A stretch of DNA of 64,000 nucleotides. It comes from DATBVX01 sp963696675. GTDB taxonomy: Bacteria; Pseudomonadota; Gammaproteobacteria; Steroidobacterales; Steroidobacteraceae. Shown one piece after another: positions 19,097 to 29,800 of the stretch. Both the position numbers and the translations under genes were made by a program. The first letter of the stretch is position 1; each line of letters starts with the position of its first letter. The notes under the pieces are model-generated. The model was not told where the DNA came from and searched no databases. It was given only the letters and a program-made list of their open reading frames with translations. Location of the stretch: NCBI GenBank assembly GCA_963696675.1, contig CAVOLM010000038.1:24256-88255 (forward strand). The letters are read 5' to 3'.

Positions 19097-20802
19097 ATGC
19101 CCAGCGACAGCCCGAGGTCAGCTAGCGTCCCCAGTAATATCGACATCGCCCAACGTGCCCGCATGCAGCCGATCACCGAGCTGGCCCGCGAGCGTCTCGG
19201 GATTGCGGAGGAGTTTCTCGAACCCTACGGTCGCTACAAGGCGAAGATCTCGCTGCGCTACGTTAAGCAGCTCAAGGGCAACCACGACGGCAAGCTCGTC
19301 CTCGTCACGGCGATGTCTCCGACTCCGGCGGGCGAAGGCAAGACGACCACTACAGTCGGTCTCGGCGATGCCCTCAACCACATTGGCAAGCGAGCCATCG
19401 TCTGCCTGCGAGAACCCGCGCTTGGACCGGTGTTCGGGCAAAAAGGCGGTGCCGCCGGCGGCGGTTACGCGCAGGTCGTGCCGATGGAAGACATCAACCT
19501 GCACTTTACCGGTGACTTCACCGCCATCGCCCTGGCGAATAACCTGCTCGCCGCACTTCTCGACAACCACATTCACCAGGGCAATGAGCTCGGCATCGAC
19601 GTTCGACGCATCGCCTGGCGGCGGGTCGTCGATGTCAACGACCGCGTGCTGCGCCAGATCACCGTCGGCTTGGGCGGTCCGGGCAATGGCTATCCGCGCG
19701 CGGATGGTTTCGACATCGTGGTCGCCTCGGAGATCATGGCCATCCTGTGTCTCGCCATCGACATCGCTGGATCTGAGGGAAAGGCTGGGCAAGATCGTCG
19801 TGCGGCTACACGCGCGAACAAAAGCCGGTCCTGGCGCGCGATCTGAAAGCCCACGGTGCAATGACGGCGGTACTCAAGGATGCGCTGGCGCCAAACCTGG
19901 TGCAGACACTCGAGAACAACCCCGCCCTGATTCACGGCGGACCGTTCGCGAACATCGCCCACGGGTGCAACTCCGTCATGGCGACGCGCACAGCACTCAA
20001 GCTTGCGGACTATGTCGTGACCGAGGCGGGTTTCGGTGCGGATCTCGGTGCAGAGAAATTCATCGACATCAAGTGCCGCAAGGCGGGCCTGCGCCCGGCG
20101 GCCGCGGTCCTGGTCGCGACCGTGCGCGCGATCAAGTACCACGGCGGTATCGAGGTGGCAGATCTCCCCAGGGAGAATCTGGCGGCGCTCGAAAAGGGCC
20201 TCGCCAACGTGGAGCGCCACATCGACAACATCAGCAACGTGTATCGCCTGCCGTGCGTGGTCGCGATCAACCATCGCGCCGATGACACCGAGGCCGAGAC
20301 ACAGTTGTTGATAGATCGGGTTTCACGCCAGGGCGTCAGGGTGATTCTCGCCCGCCACTACGCCGAGGGAGGCAAGGGCGCAGTTGAACTGGCGCGCGAG
20401 GTCGTACACCTGTGTGAGCAGCCGTACGGCTTCGGGTACGTGTACGACGATGACGCGACGCTCTGGGACAAGATGAAGGCGATCGCGATCAAGGTATATC
20501 ACGCTTCGGAAATCACCGCGGACAGCAAGATCCGCGCGCAGATCAAGCAGCTCCAGGATTCCGGGTACGGCCACTACCCCGTGTGCGTCGCAAAGACGCA
20601 GTATTCATTCTCAACCGACCCGAAGCTGCGTGGCGCGCCTTCCGGTCACGTGGTGAATATCCGCGAGGTGCGACTGGCGGCGGGCGCGGAATTCATCGTC
20701 ATGATCTGTGGAGACATCATGACGATGCCGGGACTGCCGAAGACGCCGGCAGCGAATTCCATCAGCGTCGATGACGACGGCAAGATCCACGGCCTGTTCT
20801 AG
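19097..20802 (+). CDS. fhs: formate--tetrahydrofolate ligase, frameshifted
   Basis: ATP-dependent formylation of tetrahydrofolate to 10-formyl-THF. MPSDSPRSASVPSNIDIAQRA opens the protein, then TPAGEGKTTTTVGLGDAL (P-loop), REPALGPVFGQKGGAAGGGY, INLHFTGDFTAI and NVNDRVLR-like VDVNDRVLRQI. Two frame changes near 19775 and 19800 break the middle; the correct text GYTREQKPVLARDLKAHGAM reads in the second frame. The C-terminal half is intact: NIAHGCNSVMAT, DYVVTEAGFGADLGAEKF, VATVRAIKYHGG, GDIMTMPGLPKTP. Joined length of about 568 aa is as expected. In proteobacteria this enzyme is patchily distributed and supplies C1 units from formate. No formate dehydrogenase is nearby. Confidence 0.9.
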
Positions 20803-20806
20803 CTGG

Positions 20807-22250
20807 TTAGATATCCGGCGCCGGAAGCGCTCCTAGCAGCTGCTCCACTCGCTGGCCGACGGCGAGCAGCTGCGCATCGGCTCCATTCACACCATCGAGC
20901 TCCAGGCCCACGGGCAGGCCCTGGCGCGTCAAACCCGCCGGGAGACTCAGGCCCGGTGCGCCGAGAGCTCCGGTCACGCGAGTGTTCCGGAACATCGTCT
21001 GGCCCAGGTTCACGCGTCGCCCGTTGAGGTCGATCTGTGCATCGCGCCTGTCGCCGTCTGGATTGATCAATGGCGCCACGATCGGCGAAGTGGGAAAGGC
21101 GATCGCGGTCAGGCCGTGGGCGCTGAAGAGCCTGCGGTACGCCTGCTGAATCTTCTCGCGCAGAGCCCCGCGTGCCTTCGCCAAAGTTCCCGCTGTGATC
21201 TGCGCTTTGGCGCAGTCCTCAAAAAGCGTTTTTGTGTCCTTGCTCGCGATACGCTCGATCAGCTCCTGCGCGCTCACCGTCGCGCCCGCATGCGCGAGAT
21301 ACGGCTGCAGGTCGTTCTTTGATCCCGTGCGTCACGAGGGTCATGTAGATCTCCTGCGCGAGCGGGTAGTAGCCGCCGACGTCTACTTCGACCAGGACGA
21401 CGGCCGACTCGCGCAAGCGCTCGAGCGCGTCTTGTGCAACTTGCGCGACCTCCGTTTCCAGATCCTCCCAGTACGGTTTGCGGGGAATGCCGATTCGCAG
21501 TGCGGCGGCTGCGGGCGCCGTGGGTACGGGCGTTGTGCTGATCACCCGGTGCAACAGTGCTACATCCGCGACCGAGCGCGCCATCGGCCCGACGGTATCG
21601 AGATCGAGCGCGAGTGGCACGACGCCCTCGTCCGGATAGAGCTTTTCGGGGCGGATCGTTGGGCGCAACCCGACGGTGCCACTCAGTGCAGACGGAATGC
21701 GCACCGAACCTGCGGTATCGCTGCCAAGCCCCGCGGGCGCAAGGCGCGCGGCGAGCGCCGCTGCCGTGCCTCCACTCGAACCGCCGGGTACGCGCTTCGG
21801 ATCATATGGATTAGCCACCGCGCCAAACGTCGGATTGCTCGAAGTGCCGCCGCCTGCGAGCTCATGCATGTTGGCGCGCGCGAACACCAGTGCATCCTGA
21901 TCGAGCAGGCGCTGCACGACCTGCGCATTCGTCGTCGCAACAGAATCCCGCAATGAGAGCGTACCCGCGGCATTGGGCGATCCCTGTACTGCGATGTTGT
22001 CCTTGATGAGGAGCGGCAGCCCGGCGAGAGCACCGAGCTTCTCACCCCTCGCGCGCTTGCGATCGATCTCACGCGCATCCTGCAAGGCGCGTTGCTCGTC
22101 GATCCAGACGAGTGCGTTGAGCGCAGAGAGCCGCCGCTGCCGCTCGAGCAGGACGGACACCAGCTCCTCGGCACGCAGCTCGCCGCCGCGTACGCGATCG
22201 ACGACCTCACAGGCGCTGAGCTCGACGAGGATTGAGTCTGGATGTTGCAT
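20807..22250 (-). CDS. amidase-signature hydrolase, frameshifted
   Basis: Amidase family (Ser-cisSer-Lys triad). Seen: LPLLIKDNIAVQG (catalytic Lys), NPYDPKRVPGGSSGGTAA (Gly-Ser-rich signature with cis-Ser) and GLGSDTAGSVRIPSAL (nucleophile Ser region). The frame changes near 21300; the C-terminal third continues TVSAQELIERIASKDTK to LPVGLELDGVNGADAQLLA. The closest look is indoleacetamide/mandelamide hydrolase-type amidases, and the substrate is inferred only to that level. Total about 480 aa. The gene is divergent from an aromatic-acid-type MFS transporter with only 35 bases between starts, which suggests co-regulation and perhaps a shared aromatic amide/acid substrate. Confidence 0.83.
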
Positions 22251-22285
22251 ACTCGTCAGGTCATTTCACCCGCTGGGATCTCACA

Positions 22286-23618
22286 GTGCAAATCGATATC
22301 GAGGATTTCATGGATCGCACGCGCATGGGCCCTCTGCATGTTCGCGTGCTGGTCCTGTGCGCGCTCATAGCATTCCTCGATGGCTATGACCTGCAATCGA
22401 TGGCCTCCGCGATCCCTACTCTTGCTGCGGATTGGGGCATGGCGCCCGGAGACCTGCGCTGGATCGCGACTGCAGCGCTCATGGGTGTTGCGGGCGCAGC
22501 GCTGTTAGTCAGCCCGCTCGGGGACTACATCGGGCGGCGCGCAATGCTTCTGGGGTCATTCGGACTGGTCGCATTGGCGACGGTGATGACTGCCACCTCG
22601 AAGGACGCGAACGCACTGTTTGCGTGGCGCCTCGTCACCGGCATCGGCCTCGGCGCCAGCATGCCCAACGCGCTGGCCCTGGCCGCAGAGTACGTGCCGT
22701 CGACGCGGCGCGTCGCCCTGATCACGCTTCTCGCGGCCGGACTGTCACTCGGCGGCGCGTGCTCCGGTTTTCTCGCGCCGCGTCGTTATTGCGTTCGGCG
22801 GCTGGCGGGCGATCTTCGCCACTGGCGGCGCCGTGATGCTCCTGTCGTGGCTGCCACTGCTCGCTCTGCCCGAGTCGGTGCGTTTCATGGTCGCGCGCGC
22901 CAAAGATCCTGGCGCTATCGGTCGTCTTCTCGAACGACTCGATCCGGGCTACCGGCATTCGACCGCGCATGCTTTCACGCTTCCGACCGGACATGCCAGC
23001 CGGGTATCGGTGCGACACCTGTTCATGGACGGCCTTGCGCCCACGACCATCGCGCTCTGGATCATTTTCTTCCTGAATCTCGGGCTGCTTTTTCTGCTGG
23101 CGAGCTGGCTGCCGGTACTTCTGAAGGCGCGCGGGCTGCCCCTGGAGGACGCGCTGCGCTACGCCGGGCTGTTTCAGATCGGTGGAGTCATCGGCGGCTT
23201 TTTACTGTCATGGCTCATCAAGCGCTGGGGGCCATTCGTCGTACTCATCGCGACCTATGCAGCAGCAGCCGCAGCATTGCTGCTCCTGTCATCAAGTGTG
23301 GCTTCGCCGCCGCCGCTGATCCTGTCACTGCTGGTCATCGGCAACGGTGTGGTCGGCGCTCAGGCCGCGCTCAATGCGTTGTCGGCGAGTCTTTATCCAA
23401 CGCGCGCCCGCGCGACGGGCGTGGGCTGGGCGCTAGGCATCGGTCGCGGCGGCGCAATTTGCGCGCCGATCATCGGCGGCGCATTCCTCGGCGCCAATGC
23501 CAGTCCGCAGCGAGTCTTCATGCTGGCGGTAATACTCGCAGCAGCATGTGCGGCGGCAATTGCGGCATTGCATCGAGCGGTCAGAGCCAAGGAGAGCCGT
23601 GCGTTGCGCAGCGAATAG
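22286..23618 (+). CDS. MFS transporter, aromatic acid:H+ symporter type, frameshifted
   Basis: Twelve-helix importer. The N-terminal half has FLDGYDLQSMASAIPTLA (the DGYD signature of the AAHS group, in TM1), GDYIGRRAMLLGSF (loop 2-3 signature) and RLVTGIGLGASMPNAL. A frame change near 22780 sits at TM6, and the second half continues FGGWRAIFATGGAVML, PTTIALWIIFFLNLGLLFLL, RARATGVGWALGIGRGGAI. I chose GTG at 22286 (VQIDIEDFMDRTRMG) because AAHS proteins begin with this kind of short amphipathic segment. About 443 aa. Likely imports an aromatic acid; the divergent amidase gene may process a related amide. Confidence 0.85.
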
Positions 23619-23835
23619 CGCAGGATTTCCGGCGGATAGCCGCCCCTCGTTCCGGGCGCAAGTTTCTGGGCCGTCCGGCCCGAGAATTATGCGCGGAAAA
23701 GTGTAATTTTTCTCGACACCAAATTATGTGTTACGCGTCGAGACTCGCTCACCCTTCTTTGATAGTTTGCGCGCTAATCAAGGGCCTCTGAAGAAGGCCC
23801 ACTAACGAGAAGCAACAAGAGCCGCGGGAGTTTCG
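23619..23835. promoter_or_regulatory. AT-richer leader with small hairpin, upstream of giant oxidase gene
   Basis: A 217-base gap that is AT-richer than its surroundings between about 23690 and 23780, consistent with a promoter. A hairpin GGGCCT / AGGCCC with 7-base loop lies at 23782-23800, about 36 bases before the start codon. It could be a terminator-like or 5'-UTR element; there is no U-tract. CGGGAG sits 5 bases before the ATG at 23836. Confidence 0.4.
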
Positions 23836-26800
23836 ATGCCGTCCGCCGTTTGGTCCCGACACCGCGCGCTGTCGTGGCCTGTCAATTGTCTTCCGTTCCG
23901 CTCCATGTTGCTTCGCACCTCGCCGCTGAAACGCTCGCTCATTGCGCTCGGCGCAATGCTGCTGCTGGCGGCCGCGTCGAGTCGCGCGAGCCGACAATGT
24001 CGTCGGCGCGTGGGCACCCGCCCGCCAACTGGCCAATCATCGCGATTCATTCGGTGCTCACGCCCGATGGCCGCGTGCTGACCTACGGCACGACGGAGAC
24101 TGGGCAAGCAGACCGGCTTCACGGTCTACGACATCTGGGACCGGTGCCGGCAATGGCCCAGTGTCCACGCGACGCTGCCGAACACGACCGGCACAGACCT
24201 GTTCTGCAGCTCGCAGATCATGCTGTCGCAGAACCGGCAACGTGCTGATCGCGGGCGGCGACAACTTCGTCAACGGCGCCACCACCAACACCGGCAACAA
24301 CAACAGCAACGTCTTCACGCCCTCGCAACTAACCTGCTCGCCCGCGGCAATCAACATGAATCGCGCGCGCTGGTATTCCTCGTCGACGACGCTGCTCAAC
24401 GGCGAGATCTACATCCAGGGCGGCACGAGCGGCGGTGATCGCCCCGAGGTGCGCGGTACCAATGGGGCTTTCCGCCTGTTGTCGGCGCCAATACCAGCGG
24501 CTACGCAGAGACCTTCCCGCGCAACTTCCTCGCGCCCGACGGGCGCGTTTTCGGCTTCGACAACACGCGGCAAGATGTACTACGTCGTGCCGACGGGCAC
24601 CGGCACGATCACGCCGGTAGGCCAGGTGCGGGCAATTGCCCGGCGCGACCGAGCTGGACCTCGAGCGCCGCGATGTTCCGTCCCGGCCGCATCCTGCAGA
24701 TGGGCGGCGCGTCGAGCGCCGCGCTGGTCATCGATATCAACGGTGCGACGCCGGTCGTGACCGCGACGCAGTCGATGTCGAGTCAGCGCCAGTGGGTGAG
24801 CGCCACGGTGCTGCCCGATGGCCGCGTGCTCGCGACCGGCGGCAGCGCGGTCGACAACGCGCTGACCAACGTGAACAACAGCGCCGAGGTCTGGGATCCG
24901 AATGGCAACGGCGGCACCGGTAAGTGGACCGTTGGACCTTCGGGTGTCAACGCGCGCCTGTATCACTCAGGCGCACTGCTCCTGCCCGATGCGCGCGTGA
25001 TGATCGTAGGTGGCGGAGCACCCGGACCGCTCGTCAACACGAACATCGAGATGTACACGCCGCTCGTACCTGCTCGACACGGACGGGCTGACGCTCGATG
25101 CCGCGGCCAAGCATCACCACCCAGCTGAGCTACCATCGACGTCGGACAGAGCTTCTCGGTCGGGTATTCCAGCCCGAGCAGCATCAGTCGCGTGACGTTG
25201 GTCAAGACCGGCTCGATCACGCACAGCGTGAACATGGACCAGCGTTTCATCGAGCTGGGCTTCCAGGCCAACGGCGCGATGCTCGACGTGAATGGGCCGC
25301 TGCGCGCCACCGACACACCGCCCGGCTACTACATGCTCTTCATCCTCAGCTCGCAGGGAGTTCCCTCAGTCGGAAAGATCGTTCGCATCGGTGTCGCGGC
25401 CAATCCCAACCCGACTCCAGACGCGACGCAGGTCATCGGCGGCACCGGCGGCTCGCCCTTCACGCTCGCGTGTAACGCGAACGAAGTACTCGCCGGCGTT
25501 TACGGCACGTCTGATGGCACACACGTCAACCAGGCGGGACTGAGGTGCATTCAGATCGACCAGAACGGGCGCTGGATCGGCACTCCGGTCAATCGCGGAA
25601 TCACTGGCGTGGCGAGCGGCACGAGCTACACGAAGACCTGCCCCACGAACTACGCCATCAGCGGCTACCGTGGGCGCTCGAGTACGTTTGTCGACCAGCT
25701 CGACTTCGAATGTCGCGCCCTGACCTCGCAGGGCAAGATCACCGGCGTGGGACAGTTTCTCGGCCCAGTCGGCGGTAGTGGCGGAACCGCCACAAGGACC
25801 TTACAACTGCGGAACCAACAATCCGGCTTACGCACTTGACCGGGCGGTCGGGGAGCTGGCTCGACAACTTCGGCATGCAGTGCCGCCAGGCGACGCTCAC
25901 GACGGTCAATTCGCCGCCGACAATCGTGAATCCTGGCAACCTCACCGGCACGGTCGGTGTAGCAGTCAACGTGCACGATTGCTGCCTCCGATCCTGACGG
26001 GCAGGCGATCACCTTCAGCGCCTCGGGCCTGCCGACTGGCCTCGGCATCAACCCGAGCTACCGGTCATATCACCGGCACACCGACCGTGCCGGGCAGCTT
26101 CACGCTTCGGTCACAGTTACCGACGCCGGCAACGCCAGTTCCAACGCCAACTTCACCTGGACCATCAGTCCGGCAGCGCCGTTCGTGCTCAATCCACTGC
26201 CGCCAGCTACAGCCAACGCTCGCCGGCGACCGCGGTGACCTTCACGGCGAGCAGCAGCAACGGCGTCAACGCGCGCTACAGCTGGTACTTCGACGACGGC
26301 ACGGCGCAGACCGCGTATTCGAGCTCGCCATCCATCACGCACACGTTCGCGCGCACCGGCGTCTACTACGTGACGGTCACGGCGATCGACGACTTCACGC
26401 GCGGCCGCAGACGCAGACCGTCGCGCAGACCATCTACCTGGCCAGCCACGGCCAATCGTCCCGACGAACTCGAGCAGCATCGCCTACGAGCCGCGCTCCG
26501 GCAGCAACAGCCGCATCTGGGTCGTGAACCAGGACAACGACTCGGTCACCGCCTTCGATGCAGTCACCAACGCGAAGCTCGCTGAGATCGCCGTTGGCAC
26601 TGCGCCGCGCAGTATCGCGCGCGCTCCCGACGGGCGCCTCTGGGTGACGAACAAGTTGTCGGCCAGCATCAGCATCATCAATCCGGACACGCTGAGCGTC
26701 GCGCAGACCGTCAGCCTGCCGTTCGCTTCGCAGCCCTACGGCATCGCGTTCGCGCCGACCGGCTCATTCGCCTTCGTGGTGCTCGAGGGCCTCGGTCGCG

Positions 26801-29800
26801 TGCTGAAGCTCGACGCGTCGAGCGGCGCGCAGCTCGGCAGCGTCGATGTCGGCCCGAATCCGCGGCATCTGGCCGTGAGCGGCGACGGCGCAACGCTCTA
26901 CGTGTCGCGCTTCATCACACCGCATCTGCCCGGCGAGGAAACCGCCGCGGTGCAGACGCAGAACGGCGGCGATGCAGTATCGGCGGCGAAGTCGTGCGCG
27001 TCAGTGCGCCAGCATGACCGTGCTCGGGACGACGGTCCTGCGGCACAGCGACAAGATCGACGCCGAGAACTCAGGGCAGCGGCGTGCCCGAACTATCTCG
27101 GCGCGCCGGTCATTTCGCCGGACGGCACCGCGGCCTGGGTGCCGTCGAAGCAGGACAACATCAAGCGCGGCATGCTGCGCAATCAGCTCAATCTCAATTT
27201 CCAGAACACGGTCCGCGCGATCAGCTCGCGCATCGACCTCGCGACCAGCACCGAGGACTTCGCCTCGCGCCTCGATCACGACAACGCGAGCGTGGCGAGC
27301 GCCGTGGCCTTCGACAAGTACGGCGTCTACATGTTCGTGGCGCTGGAGACGAGCCGCGAGATCGAGGTCGTCGATGCGCACGGCCGCTGGGAGATCTTCC
27401 GCTTCAACGTCGGCCGCGCGCCCCAGGGGCTCGCGGTTTCGCCCGATGGGCTGAAGCTCTACGTCAACAACTTCATGGATCGCACGGTCGGCGTCTTCGA
27501 CCTCGCGCGGCTGGTCAACTTCGGCGAGACCAACGTTCCCGCCGCTCGCGACACTGCCGGCGGTCACGACCGAGAAACTCAGCGCCCAGGTGCTGAAGGG
27601 CAAGCAGTTCTTCTACGACGCGCTCGATCTCGCGCCTCGCGCGCGATCGCTACCTGAGCTGCGCCGTCGTGCCACAACGATGGCGGCCAGGATGGACGCG
27701 TATGGGATCTCACCGGCTTCGGCGAGGGCCTGCGCAATACGATCAGCTTGCGCGGCCGCGCCGGCGCACAGGGCCAGGGCTTCCTGCACTGGAGCGGCAA
27801 CTTCGACGAGGTGCAGGACTTCGAGGGCCAGATCCGCAACCTCTCCGGCGGCACCGGCCTGATGACGAATACCGACTTCAACGCCGGCACGCGCAGTCAG
27901 CCGCTCGGCGACCCGAAGGCGGGCTTGAGCGCCGATCTCGATGCACTCGCGGCCTACGTCGACTTCGCTCAACACCTTCACCAGCAGCCCGCTGCGCAAC
28001 AGCGACGGAACGCTGACCGCCGATGCGCAAGCCGGCAAGCAGATCTTCCGCGATCTGAACTGCGCCCAGTGCCACGGCGGCACGGCCTTCACCGAGAGCG
28101 GCGCGGCAACGCTGCGCGATATCGGTACGCATCAAGCCGAGCAGCGGCCAACGCCTCGGCGGCCCGCTGACGGGCATCGATACGCCGACACTGCGCGATG
28201 TCTGGGCGACGGCGCCCTACCTGCACGACGGTTCGGCGGCGACGCTCGCGAGTCGCCGTGCGAGCGCACAACGGCGTCTCGATCAGCGATGCCGATCTGA
28301 CGAAGCTGGTCGCGTATCTTGCAGCAGATCGGCAGGGACGAGATTGCCGCGCCAGCGCCGACGAATCTTGCGCCGACCGTGACGCAGCCCGGGCGCCCAG
28401 AACAGCATCGTCGGTGTCGCGCTGGATCTCGCCATCTCGGCCAGCGATCCGAATGGCGATACGCTGACCTTCAGCGCTACGCGGCCTGCCGGGCGGGACT
28501 CGGCATCAATCGCGAGCACCGGCCACATCACGGGCACGCCGAACGACGGTCGAACATCTATAGCGTCACAGTGACCGCCAGCGACGGTACGCTCAGACGG
28601 TTCGGCGAACTTCAACTGGACCATCATCAATCCGCCGGATGTCACGGCGCCCACGACGCCGGCGACTTTGAGCGCGAGCGCCATTCTCCGGCAACGCAGA
28701 TCAACCTGAGCTGGGGCGCATCGACCGACAACGTCGGCGTCACCGGCTATCAGATCGAGCGTTGCCAGGGCGCGGGCTGCTCGAACTTCACCGCTCTCAC
28801 GACGGTCACGACCACGACCTACAGCAATACCGGCCTCACCAAGCGACCGAGCTACAGCTATCGCGTCCGTGCGACGGATGCCGCGGGTAACTCTCAGCGG
28901 CTATTCGAACGTTGTCTTCGGCGACTACTCCCGACACGCAGGCGCCGAGCGCGCCGGCGGGTTGACGGCGACGGCGGCTACGAGCACGCAGATCAACCTG
29001 AGTTGGACCGCATCGACCGACAACGTGGCCGTCACCGGCTATCAGATCGAGCGCTGCCAGGGCGCGGGCTGCATCGACCTTCGCGCACGCTCATCACCGT
29101 CACCACGACGAGCTACAGCAATACCGGTCTCACGGCGGGAACTAGCTACAGCTATCGCGTGCGCGCGGCCGATGCCGCCGGGAACCTAAGCGCATATTCG
29201 AGCACCGCGTCGGCCACGACGCAGGCAGCCATCCCGGCGGGTCTCGCTGCGGCGTACGCTTTCAACGAAGGTACAGGCACGAGCACAGTGGATGCTTCCG
29301 GCAACTCTAATACCGGCTTCCTGTCCGGCGCGACCTGGACCACACCAGGGCAAGAACGGCGGCGCTTTGCAGTTCGACGGCGTGAGCAATCGCGTCTCTG
29401 TCAACGCTTCACTCGAGCCTCGCGCTGTCCAGCGGCATGACGCTCGAAGCCTGGGTCTATCCCACCGCGACGCAAAGCGGCTGGCGCACCATCATGCAGC
29501 GTGAGACCGATGCTTATGTCCTCAATGCGAGCAATGACAGTGGTGCGGGTCGACCCGTCGGGCGGCGGCACCTTTGGCGGCAGCTTCGACTACGTGACCT
29601 CGACCAGCGCACTCGCCGTCAACGCCTGGAGTCACGTGGCGCTCACCTACGACGGAACGACGTTGCGCCTGTACGTGAACGGCACCCAGGTCGCGAGCAA
29701 GGCGCGCACCGGTGCGGTGCAGACCAGCTCCAATCCGCTTGTGGATCGGTGGCAATAGTCCCTATGGGGAGTACTTCCAGGGTCGAATCGATGATGCACG

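Noticed and set aside
19000..20285. Long frame linking the SPOR gene to the fhs region
   Set aside because: After about 18890 the text is out of frame with both genes; only a short true fhs piece (RERLGKIVV) is in it. Not a fusion.
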